A stretch of DNA of 64,000 nucleotides, taken from NCBI RefSeq assembly GCF_016859285.1, contig NC_053417.1:23935206-23999205 (forward strand), written 5' to 3'. Shown here one piece after another: positions 1 through 12,700 of the stretch. The stretch's first letter is position 1. The number at the start of each line of letters is the position of its first letter. This DNA is from Xiphias gladius (lineage: Eukaryota > Chordata > Actinopteri > Istiophoriformes > Xiphiidae). The position numbers and the translations under genes are program-made. The notes beneath the pieces were generated by a model. The model had not been told where the DNA came from and did no database searches. It saw nothing but the letters and a program-made list of their open reading frames with translations.

Positions 1-839
1 TTTTTTACAGTTCATTGTGTTGCGATGAGGAGAGTTGTTCACTATGAGAATTTAAACTCAGAGAGTTAGTTCTTAAAGGCCTATTAAATGTCCAATAAAG
101 ACGGACTTAGACTACAGGATTTTTGGGCCAGTTTAATCCCGATTCACCCCTCCAGACAGTCATGGGAGAGATCTGGTCTGGGACCTGATTGGTACCGACG
201 TTCGGCCCAGATTATCGGGTGATGTGAGGTGTTTACAGATCCAGTCCTAAAAACTGCTCACAGACTCATTGGGGCTGCCCCAATTAATATCACATGTGTG
301 TGATATTTAGGAGTTAAAATCGGGACATTACGATTATGATTACATCAGTCCCAGAGAAGCCGACGGTGTTGCTTAGCAACAGTAAACATTCTAGCCCTTG
401 AGGCTAACGTTAGCTAGCATACTACTGTTGACAGATACTAAAACTGACAGTTGGAAACTCACCTCCAGTTCTCGCTGAGGAATAGACAACCCATTTTGTC
501 GTCCAGACTCGTTTAGCTTTCTGCCTTTTGTTTTTCGTCACGGTAAAGTATTGCTAATGTCTCAGCAATTTGTTGTACCACACTCTCTGTTTTTGTTTTC
601 ATCTGCATCCCCATGAGATCACCTGAGATCACATGAGGTGGTGCATTGCTCCCTGATAGCTCCCTCTTGCACAATACCCTTAATAATATCCCTTAGTGTA
701 TGATGCACGATTATTTTCAAATCTTGTATGGTATGCATGTTTGAGATTAGAGAGAAGATAATCTGAAGTTTACCCTTATGTTATATACCCTTAAAAAAAT
801 GTTTAGACAAAACAAAGTCACAGTTGAGTTGAGTGTTTA

Positions 840-1085
840 ATAGGGCTGCAACTAATGACTTTTTTAAAAATTAACTTCTTTAATGGTTTGGCCTATAACG
901 TTTCAGAAAATAGCAAGAAAAAAACTTCCATCACAATTGTCACAACCTGAAGATATTTATTTTACCTTGACACTTCAGAAGTATGCACTATGAAATGTTT
1001 GGCATTTTTGCTTGAGAAATATCAAAATAGTGGCAGATTCTTTCTCTCTCGATCAATTTATCGATTAATAATTTCAGCTCTCGTG
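840..1085 (+). repeat. Dispersed teleost repeat, ATTAATCGATTAA family
   Basis: The copy starts with GGGCTGCAACTAATGA and ends in CGATTAATAATTTCAGCTC. It contains the family's internal phrases 'tttttgcttgagaaat' and 'atcaaaatagt'. Related copies in this window lie near 12955, 43365, 53925, 55158, 57208 and 59128. The short open frame at 990-1211 is made of this repeat and is not a gene. Confidence 0.75.
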
Positions 1086-1785
1086 GTTAAATTCCTCTCT
1101 GTTCTCAGACTGAATCCCACCCCAGTTGTGTCCGTCCTGACTGGACTGCCTACTCTCAGTCACAGTAACGGATATCCAGTCCTCTGTAATGTTTGCTTTA
1201 GAACTAGTTGATCCAAGATCATCATGATCAAACAGTTCACCTACACATTTGTTTGTCAAAGATCCAGTGAACTGCTCTCGTCATGCCACCCAGACCAGTG
1301 ACACATGGAAACCGCAGTTAATCATCTAATCATTTTACATCTGCATTCATGAACTGAAGTGTTGCAACTTCCTTCCATCTGTTTAGCATTAGTGCTTACT
1401 CATTTGGCTTGATTGTGGTGGTTATATAGAAGCAGGGAAAGGTTTGAATCTTATAAGCAAGTGAGTACGTAATGGGTATTTTTAATCACAACTGAAAATT
1501 TGCAGTACTTTTGAAATTTAAATACCCCTTAAAGAATTTAAATTATTTAACTTTGAGAACCATCTATCTAATTTATCTGTCAGGTTTTTTTGTTTGTTTT
1601 TTTGTGTTTTTTTACTAAATACTTACTGTAATGTTGATATTTATTAATTATATTGACATATTTGACTGTGGCAGCCATCCATCTGGATTCAATTGGGTTT
1701 GAATTGCCATCTTTAAAATCTCCAGTAGATATTTTAAGTTGTGCAATTAAAAAAAAAAAAAAAAAAAAACTTAGTTTCAAGTATT

Positions 1786-2162
1786 TTTAGCCATACTAGC
1801 AGCGTGGCTCTGGGGATGGCAATGCTGATGTTTTCGGTCCACCATTTTGGTCCAGACTAAAATATCTCAACGATGATGAAATTAAATTTCAAAATTTTTG
1901 TTTTTGAATTTAGATATTTATGTCATACAGGCAATGTATCCCCCTGCTCCCCTGACCTTTTATACTGCGCCACCGTCAGGTCTAAATGTAGTGTTTACGC
2001 AATACAAGCTTATGACAAAATACCTGCAAAACTAATTACATTCTATCAGCCTACTTTTTTGGCAGTTACAAAATGTCAGCATGCTAAAATACTAAACTAA
2101 AATCAGCATGTTAGTATTGTCATTGTGAGCATGTTTACATACTGACATTAGCATTTAGACAG
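1786..2162 (+). repeat. Dispersed repeat, GGTCCAGACTGAAGTATCTCAAC family
   Basis: Contains the shared phrases 'gtccaccattttggtccag' and 'aaatatctcaac', followed by a GCATGTTAGTATT / GACATTAGCATTTAG segment. Related copies lie at 22732-23000, 24470-24850 and, inverted, 34870-35120. It is noncoding. The family has no name I can assign from memory. Confidence 0.65.
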
Positions 2163-2731
2163 AAAATTCAAGCATCCAGTAATTTAAAAATTCAAATTCA
2201 GTTGGTATTTCTCGGATCTGAAAATTTGAAGTCAGTCAAGTTGCTCATATTGGATTTAAGCAAACTAAACAGTTATTAATTCAGACACCAAAATGAAAAA
2301 TATCTACTAGGATAACCACTAAAACCTTGGCACACTATTTTTTTTTAATCTTAATTTTTCACCCTTGGGGGGATAAAAAGAGAGAATTGAGTAAATTTCC
2401 CACTGGAAATTATAAGGAAGGGATGTCAAAGCACATGAATCCAGAAAAATGTCTGTCAGAGTCACATGTTAAAATGTAATAAATAAATATTAACATTACG
2501 ACAAGTATTTAGTAGTGGACAAATGTGGACAAATTTCCTAATTAGGTGTTCAGTTGCCAGTGAAATTCAACTTATGATGGCTTTACTTTCATAGTGTTAC
2601 CAGATAATCAAATATAACATTATACTTTCCACTATACACTCAGACCAAAGAAACATGTTTGTATTACATGAAAAGAGCAGAAGTGATCCCACAAATTCCA
2701 CAATAAAACTAATCTTTCCCTTTTCGTGCAG

Positions 2732-5043
2732 TTGTGCGGCCTAGCATTGGTTGTGGTGGGAATCCTGGTTCAGTTGTCTTTGCACAACACCTTCATGATC
2801 CGTGATGCGACAGCCTCAGGGGGTCCCATCGTCCTCATCGCAGTCGGTGTGGTGATTTTCTTCGTCGCCTTCTTTGGCTGCTGTGGAGCCTGGAAAGAGA
2901 ACTACTGCATGGTCACAATGGTAATTCATATAACTTGGTGTCTGTTATTCATAAAACAACAAAAGTTGAATTAACCTTGCCCTGTAGAATTTTTTTGTAC
3001 AAGTTAATGAATAACACATTTGCAAAACATGTATAATGTAGCCTAGAATAGAATTTAAGCTCCAAGTATTTTTCATCTCTCTCTTTCCTCCAGTTTGCCA
3101 TCCTTCTCTCACTGGTCATCATTGTTGAGATTGCAGCAGCTGTCGCTGGATACATCTTCAGAAACAAAGTGAGTGTATAAATTTGCACTTTGGTGTGTTA
3201 TATAAGACCCTGCAGAAGGCCCGGTTTAACAGTGGCTGCCATGTTGTGTCTCCCATTTAGCTCTCAGCTGTCGTCCAGGATAGCCTCACTGAAATGATTT
3301 CCAGTTACAACAGCAGCAAACCTGATTTCAAAGATGCTGTGGATAAATTGCAAATGGATGTGAGTTCTGTGTAAACTCTCCTACTCACTGTTTACTTAGC
3401 CTGGCAACACCTTCACATAACACCGCTACATCCTGTTGGTCGGTGCTGCATGACATGACATTGTTTTTTATCTCATAACCTGTAGACACTAATTATGTCC
3501 TTTCTTTTCATGCCCATATTAAACATTTTCATTTGACTCATTTGCACTTTCAGTTGAAATGTTGTGGTGTGAACAGTTCTTCTGACTGGAAAAACTTCAG
3601 ACGTGATGGAGACTCAGTGCCTGACTCGTGCTGTGTGAAAGTCACTCCAAACTGTGGAATCGGGAGCATGACAGACGCTGCCAAAGTGCACCAGGAGGTA
3701 AACTCACGGTCACTCGTGTTTTTGTTGTGGAGTCAGTGAACATGATCATATTGATATTGTGACACCTGTGGTTACCGCTGGTAACGGCAAGTGTGGTCAA
3801 ACACCACAGCCAATATTCCTTGAACGCTACTTTGTCAGAAATAGAAGAGAAGAGAAAACTGATGTATCTGTTTGCAGCGCAGCCGAACACACTCAATTGT
3901 TTTAATAAAGAAGTCGGTCAATATTTGGCATTTTCCAATCATGGCATGAGCAACCATTATCAGATTTTTCAGTGCACACAGTGCAAGTAGTTTTCCACGC
4001 AAGAGCAGGGCACAGTAATGTTTGTTACCTTGCTGAGGAATTGATGTGCAGCCTGTGGCCTGCCCAGTGATCCTCCATTTACTTATAGACAGACATACAC
4101 ACCAATATCGGCTGGGCGATTTATATCGGTCGGGCTCTGGTGTAAAGTGAAAGTGGTTCCGCATAATGACAAGCCCATAGCAAACTATAGCTCAACTCTG
4201 CAGTTCTCTTTTCAAGTATATTTCTCTTACAGCTCATTGTCAGTCACACCACTGACATCAACCCTTCTTCCAGCTGCGGCAGTTTATTTTCAGCTAAAAA
4301 CTCTGATAAACCCACTGAACAGTACCAGCTCGGCACCAAATGACAAAGTCAGCGACTTGGGCTAGACAGAAAGTAATTATTAAACAGAAACATGACTCCA
4401 GTGAGATGATAATGTCACTCTGTGCCAAATAGGTGTGTACACACACGTACATACAGTATTTGTGCGTTGCAAGTCCCCACACAGGCTCATGTTTGACGTT
4501 TCTGTGGCGTAACTGACCCGTAACTCTGGTGGATGACATTCATTTGTCTGTGAAGGACTTTTTAGGAAACAAAGGGGAATATATTTGTTCATGCACAGGC
4601 CATATAATATATGAAACATGAAATATTTCCATGTATGATTTAATAACGGTGCCTTTATGATAATTTCCTTATATAACCATCATTATTGAACAGGCAAGCT
4701 CATGTGCAGATTGGATCTAATGTTTCTGTTTTTCTGATACAGGGTTGTCATGTTGCTGTGGAGGCTTTACTGAAGAAAAACATCCAGTGGGTGATAGTGG
4801 CAGCTCTTGTCATTGCATTCCTGCAGGTATGTCACATCGATAAACAAAAGCATGTTTTATTAAAAAACATAATCTGAGCAGACAAATTTTATTGCAGGCA
4901 GTTTAAGAAGAAAAAAAAAATCTCAGAAATGCTAATGTCAATGTCCTCTCCTTGTGTGTGATTTCTTATTCTTCCAGATAATGGGCATTGTGTTTGCCTG
5001 CTTGTTGATGAGAGGCATACGCAGCGGCTACGAAGTCATGTAA
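2732..5043 (+). CDS. cd63: CD63 tetraspanin (5'-partial)
   Basis: CD63 is a four-pass tetraspanin of late endosomes, lysosomes and exosomes. It organises membrane microdomains and binds integrins and TIMP1. Six exons join in frame: 2732-2920, 3094-3168, 3261-3359, 3554-3697, 4743-4826 and 4978-5043, giving 218 residues; CD63 is usually about 238. The missing part is the N-terminus, including the start of the first membrane segment. Visible features are the end of TM1, TM2 with the following GCCGAWKENYC loop, TM3 (FAILLSLVIIVEIAAAVAGY), a large extracellular loop with KCCG, DSCC, NCG and GC cysteines and two N-S-S glycosylation sequons, TM4, and the C-terminus GYEVM. GYxx-hydrophobic at the extreme C-terminus is the CD63 lysosomal sorting signal and separates it from other tetraspanins. 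All introns fall between codons (phase 0), with GT-AG borders. It is convergent with letmd1. Confidence 0.95.
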
Positions 5044-5475
5044 TTCAGCTTCACACCTGAGTAGGAGCTGGCTGTTCGGGTCACGCTTATTTGGAGCTTC
5101 GTTTGGAATCTTATAATTCACATATAATGCACAGAACAATATATTTTCCCCTTGTATTGATTTTGGATTATATTTTCATAGGTTAACAATATCTCTGCTT
5201 CGATACTGTGCATGTTTAGGAATGCAAAATGGTAGAAAAGATTAATGTCCACTTCATTGCCAGTGTATGTTTATGTTGGTTTCGAGGAATTGTGATATCT
5301 TTTACTTTGCTTGTTCTGGTAGAGACTTCGGATCTGTTTCGGCATTGAGTTTTTATTGTTTGCTGGTTCCAGGCTGGCTGCCAGTTTCTGTTTTTATTAA
5401 AGACTCTTTAAATTACATCTGAATTTGCTGTAAGTGTAAATACAAACAGGGCAAATAAATGCACCGGGTAGGTAT
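5044..5475 (+). other. cd63: cd63 3' untranslated region
   Basis: Follows the TAA stop at 5041-5043. Candidate poly(A) signals are ATTAAA at 5396-5401 and AATAAA at 5454-5459. If the second is used, the transcript end overlaps the 3' end of the opposing letmd1 transcript. The exact end is inferred. Confidence 0.5.
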
Positions 5476-6730
5476 TTATTTCAGACACAGTTCCATGACA
5501 ATGTATACAATTATGGCACAGCACCACAACATTCAAAACAAATAAAATCCCATATTTAAAAAAAAAAAAAAAAAAAAAATTCATTATCAGACTAACTTTA
5601 ACTCATATTTCAGGGTGTGTTGTGCCAGTTCTTGCAAAAGGCACAGGAAGCAAATGACATTTCCTATTTGAGAGTTTACAACACTAAACACCAGCGAAAG
5701 GGATGTGCAGTTCCTCTTTACAGCGTCACCCCAGGCAAAAAGCTTGAATGAAATGTTGCGATGAGCGGTGTGGCCTTACCAGGATAAGTTCATGTCATTC
5801 AGCTTTCACAGCAAGAAAACATCAAGTAAACAATAAAGTGCTCCTGTGCTGCATCCCAAAGAGGTTCATCTACAGCGAGTTCAGCTTCTCACTACACAAG
5901 CATGTGAGTGTTTTTGCAGCCAGGTTATCTCAGCGTATTTAGGAGCCCACGTATAATCTGCTGCTCTTTCATGTTGACCAGTTGTTCCTTTTTTGAGTTC
6001 CTTCAATCAAGACTGTTGCCTTAAAACTCCTCTTTTTACGGGTTAGTAACAATTTCGAGAGCAGAAAGCAGAGCACGAAGTGAGGTACGAGAAACAAACA
6101 GTACGTTTGATGTGAACATGTAAAAACATTTAACACGCTCACATAAAAGCTATCTTATCTGGATTTTGATGAATGGAATGTGTCCGAACAATTGTACCAT
6201 TCCACAAGCAAAATATTAACTAACCACAGAGTTCTCCTGAACTTTCACTTAACAATATCTTCTTTGTAGCGTTGTAATGTGTGTTAGCGTAGAAGTAAAC
6301 AGATGACGAGTCTGTACCTTAAAGTGGTGCCAAGCTTGAGATACGGCAACAGGCAATCATGATACTGCCTCAGAATCACCACTTTAATATAGTTCAGTGC
6401 ATCACAATTAGTTAAACTGCCCTAAGCAACATTTTTAGGCCAAAATTGACCTGTTTTATGGTCCTTATGTACAAAGTAGAATCCCACACCACTCCATAGA
6501 GTCACCATATTTTTCCAAATATTCCGTTACCTTTGGCTGTGCTTTGTGGCATTTGTCTCTTCAGATGAGTAGAGTTTTCTTCTTTTTAAACCAAAAAATC
6601 TTGCCAAGAACAGTTTAAAAATATTTTTTTTCCTTTGCAAAAAGGTGATGGTGACAAGTCTTAGGATCTTATGCTGCTCAGTGCGCAAATGAGAACTTTA
6701 TCACAAAAGCATATTTCTTCCGGGTTCCTG
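5460..6730 (-). other. letmd1: letmd1 3' untranslated region (inferred) and intergenic DNA
   Basis: The letmd1 stop codon is at 6731-6733. The first clear minus-strand AATAAA I find downstream is at 5475-5480, implying a 3' UTR of about 1.25 kb. A poly(A) run lies at 5557-5579. No gene on either strand is supported here; the 64-residue open frame at 5748-5942 looks random. Confidence 0.45.
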
Positions 6731-9700
6731 TCAGTGGGACCATTTGAGACCATTCTGGTAGTTGGCAGAGAGAAATACAATGCTGTGCAAAAGCAGTGAC
6801 ACTTCCGAGTCTGCAAAAATTAGAGGTAACATTGAATTTTAGAGAAAACAGACATGTCAGTAAGACAGGGTTAAAGGAACAGTTCGATATTTTGAAGTTA
6901 TCTGCAGGTCATGAAAAGTCTTAAGAAGCATTGAATTTAGTTTTAGTTCCCTTAAAGGAAAGGCTTTAGGAGGTATTAAAAGTCAGATAGACAGTAACAT
7001 GAATTAAACATTTCATTTGATGTGGTTGCAGGCTGTCAGAGGAGATGTTATAAATCTTAAAACTACAAGTGAGACCGGTGTGACTGGATTTTGATTCAGG
7101 AGACCGTTAGCAAATCTTTTTGTGGAGTTTCAGTCAGCAGCATCAGACCGGTGGCAAACTGTTTTGCCACAGTAGCTGTGAAGTTCATCACCTCATAACG
7201 GGCAAGTGTCAATTTTAGGTAAACATTAAATCTTTTTTTAATTTTAACCAATTTCCTGCCTCTCATCTGGAGCATGTCATGTTGATTTGTTATTATTTTA
7301 CCAGGAGTCATTGTTATACACCTGGGAAGCTCTGACAAAATGTGATACAAATGTCAATAAATTCCTGTATTTTCTAACAATATTAGGTCTTATTGTGCTT
7401 ACAGGTTTCCTGTCGTTCTTTGACTCGTGTGACCGTGAAACAGGTGTTAAATTGTGTTCTGTGTTAAACCCTGCAGAAACCCTGATTTTGGAAATACGGG
7501 GAAACAGCTGTCATGGCTCTGTCCAAACATAACTCTGCCCAGCCAAGAAATAGTCCTGCACTTAACTCTGTAAAACCACAAATTGTTGTTTTGACAGCAG
7601 AGTTTCTGTTAAACTGAAGTTAAATTTAAGACTTTTAAGACACTTGTAATATAGGATTCAATTTAATACCTGTTTTACAATCAAAATATGAAAGTATGAT
7701 GGAAAATCAGTAGGGACGATATGGCGTAGAATTGTTTATCATCATAACATTTTTTTCAGTACTTCCCTGCAGTATATAACAATAATTTCTGATTAAATTA
7801 ATGTGACCTGGATCTGGATAAGCAGCAGAAAATGGATGGGTGGATCAACCTATTAAAAATGACTAAATCATTTCATGCTTTGCAGTAGTGACAGTGTTTG
7901 CTACAGGTCAGGGGCCGCTGACTGAAACTCTACAAAAAAGGGCTGAACGGCCTCCTGCAGCAAAATTCAATAATCGCAATAATCCCACTTTCGTGTGTAA
8001 CGTCTTCCGACATCCTCGAGTCAGATACAAAAATATTTTATAGCTAACATTACAAAAATATTTAAGACTTATGTAAATTTAATTTAAAACTTTTTAATAA
8101 CCACCGAGGGTCTTTTCTGAGGAAACTGAATTCAATGCTTTTGGAGACTTTTCAAGACCTGCAGAGCCCATGCACACTTTGGTTTTTGTTCGGATTGAAC
8201 AAATAATATAATGTGTTAATTAGTGAGCTTTAGAATTGCTAGTAGGCAGATTTTGTGACCTGGACAGAGAAAAGCTATCTGTTTATCTTTTCCCAGTCTT
8301 TATGCTAAGGTAACCTAACCTGCTGCTGGCTGCAGGGAGTGAGATGGGCTTCAATCTTCTCATGTAACTCTCAGCGTGAAAGCAAATAAGTGTCCTTTCC
8401 AAAATTTCAAACTATTCCTTTAAACATTCGACAAAACAGACGTATGAATAGGACATGGCTGAAGTCACAAATTTAGGAGAATCCTGTACATCAAAATGAA
8501 AATACCTTTCAATGAGGAGGACACCTGAAGCCACTGGGACAACCACTCACGGCACTGGTTAACGCCAAGACTATCAGAATTGAGCCCTCTTACATAACAA
8601 GCCTAGAAAGAGGAAAATATTGTGTATTTATAACACGCAGCTCACAGAGGAATGAACAGTGTCCATCATATAAATAATGTTTGGCTGGTGAATACGCAGA
8701 CGCAGAGCGACTGACCTGTCTGAGTTCTGCGTCACTGAGCTGGTGAGGGCCCAGCCTGCTGAGGGCCCGGTCGAGCTGCAGCAGCTCCAGGGCGTGGCTG
8801 TTCAACCGCCGGCCGATCACGAAACCCGGGAGGCGAGGCGTCAGGAAGAGCAGGGGGCTGATGTGCCTCTGATTGACCACGGAGACGGAGAGAAAAGATA
8901 GTGTTTGGGATCACGAAGCCGTTTGCATTAAGTCTCAACTGAATGAGCAGTTTGTTTGTGCAGGATGTGAAGGAGGAGCGGAGGAGTTTTACTGACCATG
9001 TGATCCACGCTCATCCTCTTCATGCCCAGAGGGGGTCCAGAAAACAGGCGTCGAACAGCGAGGATTTCAGACACTTTAGGGTTCACTCCACTTTGCACCT
9101 GAAAATGCACCGGAGGTCAACTTATCCCACTTTCATTTAGTACTGGATGCAGGTTCAGGGTGCAGGGTGTGTTTTTGTGAAATGTAATTTAACATCTTTG
9201 CAGTTTACATCATTATTAAACTGCATTATGATCAAGTTTCAGGTCAGATAAGTGGACTTATCTGACCTGAAGTAATGAAATAATATTATTATTTCATTAC
9301 TATTTTAACTCTTCAGCCATATGCTAGCAAGCTAACATTAGCTTTGTCAGTTGCAGTGGTGGAAAAACTACACAGAATATTTACTTAAGTGAGAGCAAGT
9401 ACCAGTATGACAATGTAAAAATACTCCGTTAACAGTAAAGAATCCTACACAAGTAAAAGCACAGAAGTACTGTCAGCAAAATGTACTTCAAGTATCAAAA
9501 GTAAAAGTACTTGCTCTACAGGAAAATGTCCCCAGTCACTGTATGACGGGAATAGATTGTTAACACTGCTGCAACAATGTGTAAACAGCATTTTACTGGA
9601 GGTGGAGCTGGTTTTAACTACGTCTTATACAGTTTGGTATTTAAGTCCAGTTGTTCCCAACCTGGGAGTCTGGCCCCTCCAGGGGGTCACGAGATAAATC

Positions 9701-12700
9701 AAAGGGGCCTTGACATGATTAATGGGAGAGGAAAGGAGGAAAAACAAAGTTCAGCTACACAAATCTGTATTACTTTTTTTTCTTTTAATCTATAGTTTTT
9801 TATGGAATATTGAATAATTTTACCTCGTTAGGGTGCCAACAATTATTTAAATAAAACCATCTAAGAAGTCTGAGAGAGGAAATGTCTCTTTGGTGAAACT
9901 GGTAACAACTCTCAGACATCTGAAACTTCACAAGGGCCCCCCAGCTGCACACAGTTTTTTGTAACAGGTCAGATGTCAAAAAGGTACGAAAAGCCTATCA
10001 TAAATTTTTTTTTAAATGTAAAATCCTAATGTGAAAAAACTACTAGTAACTAAATCTGTTAAATATATGTAGTGGACTAAACAACACAAGATTTCTCTCA
10101 GAAATGTAGTGGAGGAGAAATATAAAGTGGCAGGGAACAGATATACTCAACTGAAATACAAGTACCTACAAATTGGACTTAAGTACGGTACTTGAGTAAA
10201 TGTACTTAGTTACTTTCCACCAATGGTCTACATATAGCTAATCTCTATGTAGGAAATGGTTCGTGTGATGCAATCAGTTTTAACTGGGTGATGCTTAAAT
10301 CTCCACTTAGTAAACATTCACTTAATAACTGGGCTAAGTTTGAATTTAAAATAGCTGGTATGACCGGGTCCTGGCGTCTGTCTGATAATTGTTAAATTTT
10401 TGCTATTTATATCTGTTCATTCCATTTATGAAACATGCATGCATCAGTGTAAGCTCTACATTTATGTTCAAGCATATTTGCAAAGAAGAGTGCGACTTAT
10501 AGCTGGGATATAGGGTCAATATAAGGAGAAAGAAAAATGCGTGAAAGAAAATATGATCTGTTCTGCACTATTTGAAGTATTTTACAAACAGAAAGTGACA
10601 CTGCTGAAGCATTCTTATCCTATTACACTATTCCTCTCAACAAAAAGTTCTGATACACTCACTTACTTACTTTAGCACACAGGTGCCTAAGGTCACTCTG
10701 TAGCTGACCTTCTTTGACCTGGCGGCTCATATCCTCGAGGCCTTTGAGCACCGGCCAGTGGTGCCGGGCCCTCAGGGAATTATACACTCCCCGAAACTCC
10801 ACCTGCTGCCTGGGGGTCCAGAAGTGAGGGATCAGGAGCTGGCGGGGGAAAAAGTACCTGGCAGTGAACAGGTGGGGAATGACAGCAGAGAGAGGAGAGA
10901 CACACGGAGTGATGGGAGAATATGCGTCATCAGGGACAGGACAAGAATGAAGATCCAATACACTACAGGACACAATGTATTATTAAGAGAATGAATGAAC
11001 ATTACTGTTAAAGGCTTTCAATTGGATCAGAATGCTTTGCTGAATAAGAATCAAAGGATGCCAACTGAAATGAAAAGATGGTCATTTCAAAGTAACTCAC
11101 ATCAAGACAAAAACCAGGTAGTTGGCAAAGGGAGGGATTGATATCATCACCAGCGGGATGGCTTTGATCATGTTTCTGTGAAACTGTGAAGCACAAGGTC
11201 AAATAAGTAAAGCTGCTACAAGAAAATAAGCATGACAGAGCACAAGTGAAATATCGGCAAACCATTCAATTAAAAAAAAAAAAAAACACTCACAGAGCAC
11301 AATTATGGTTTCCCTCCTAGTTTTAAGCTTCAATACCAATGAAAAATGTATTATCATACTGTACTTTGGTATGATTACCATGAACTAATAAGACCATGGT
11401 AAACACAACTGGTGAGTTTATCTCACACCATATGTATTGAAAGTACTAGTGTCTTGACGAATCCTCATTTCCCACAAAGCCTGTTGCATTGTGTCACTAA
11501 AAGGACATTTTTTTAGTACTTGACTTATATAATCTTTTGTCTAATTACAGCTTTTGTATTTTCCATTTTAGGACTTCGCTTTCAACATTCACATTTATAA
11601 AAACCTTTCACAATATCCAGTTCCCTTTTTCTATGTCCTTTTTCTTTATAATGTTTAATGTTTACTTATGGCCCAATTATCCTGCTGTAATAGCACTAAA
11701 TATGATAATAGGTTATATGTCAATTTCTCTTGTAATATTCCATTTTCCTTATTTAATTCTACAGGTATCGTGTGGAACATTAGACCTCTAGTAGCGCTAT
11801 GGAGCTGTTTTTCTATGAATGGGTCCTCATTTTGTTCCACGGGACACCTTTAAGTCTGAGTAAAGTTGTCCTCTATAGAATTGGACTGAATATGTTGCAG
11901 CCAGATACCTGGTGTGGATCCTCTACTACTAGGGTAAAAGGAAAAGGACATTACTACATGTTCCCTCCTCCGTAGTGTAAATCCACGTGTCGACTTTCTC
12001 TTTTGATTTACTGAACAGGATTAATTAAGTAAAATTAAGTAATTTGGTAATTAGGTCTTTCACTGGTTTCACTGTGTGCAAAAAAAACCCCCAGCACTAT
12101 TTGTCTCCATTTGTTCAGTAATAAAAGCTGCCCTTTTCCAATTTGTGCCGTAAAATCTTCTTTTATAGCCTAAAGTATCAGATTTTCTTCCAAGTGCATC
12201 TTAATACAGTACTAACATTTATATATGTGCAGTGCATTGATATAATTGTTGTTCACTGTAATTTTTCCTCCTCGTGACAATGCCATGAAGCGATCGCTTT
12301 CTTAGCACAACTCCAAGAGCCACAGTCCTCATTCAATACAAAAGTCTATTCCAAATTTCAGCTGGAGCTAATAAAAGCTTCAGCCTGTGTCGTTCAAAGT
12401 CTTTTTAGTAGGAAGTTTGACTTGAAAAAAAAAAAGAAGTGAACCCATCCTTTCAAGGAATACTTCCTGTAAATTCCGACATGGCGGTTCACAGTGTTAA
12501 CTGCAGTGGACATAAGAGGGGATCCTGCCGGTCTCCTCTGCAGCAATATCATTTGGTCAGTGTATTAACTTCCAACATCGATTGAGGGAATAATTGATCG
12601 ATCTTAACGCCGATCATAACATCTTCAATCAAATACTAGTCTGCTCAGTGGAGTGTGAGTGTTTTGGAAAATTTTAAAAACAGATCAACAATTTGAAGTA

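Larger units (their letters stand above)
1..2731. other. Upstream/intronic sequence before first visible cd63 exon
   Basis: No complete coding exon could be supported here. If cd63 has the usual tetraspanin structure, a coding exon of about 20 residues (N-terminus and start of the first membrane segment) should lie 5' of 2732. I looked for it on the + strand and did not find it, so it is either upstream of the window or too short to recognise. Dispersed repeats occupy 840-1085 and 1786-2162. A poly(A) run lies near 1749-1769. One short minus-strand open frame (513-602) is discussed as a finding. Confidence 0.6.

Noticed and set aside
990-1211. + strand ORF beginning MKC, considered as the missing cd63 N-terminal exon
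   Set aside because: The sequence is part of a dispersed repeat and continues into non-tetraspanin residues with no donor.
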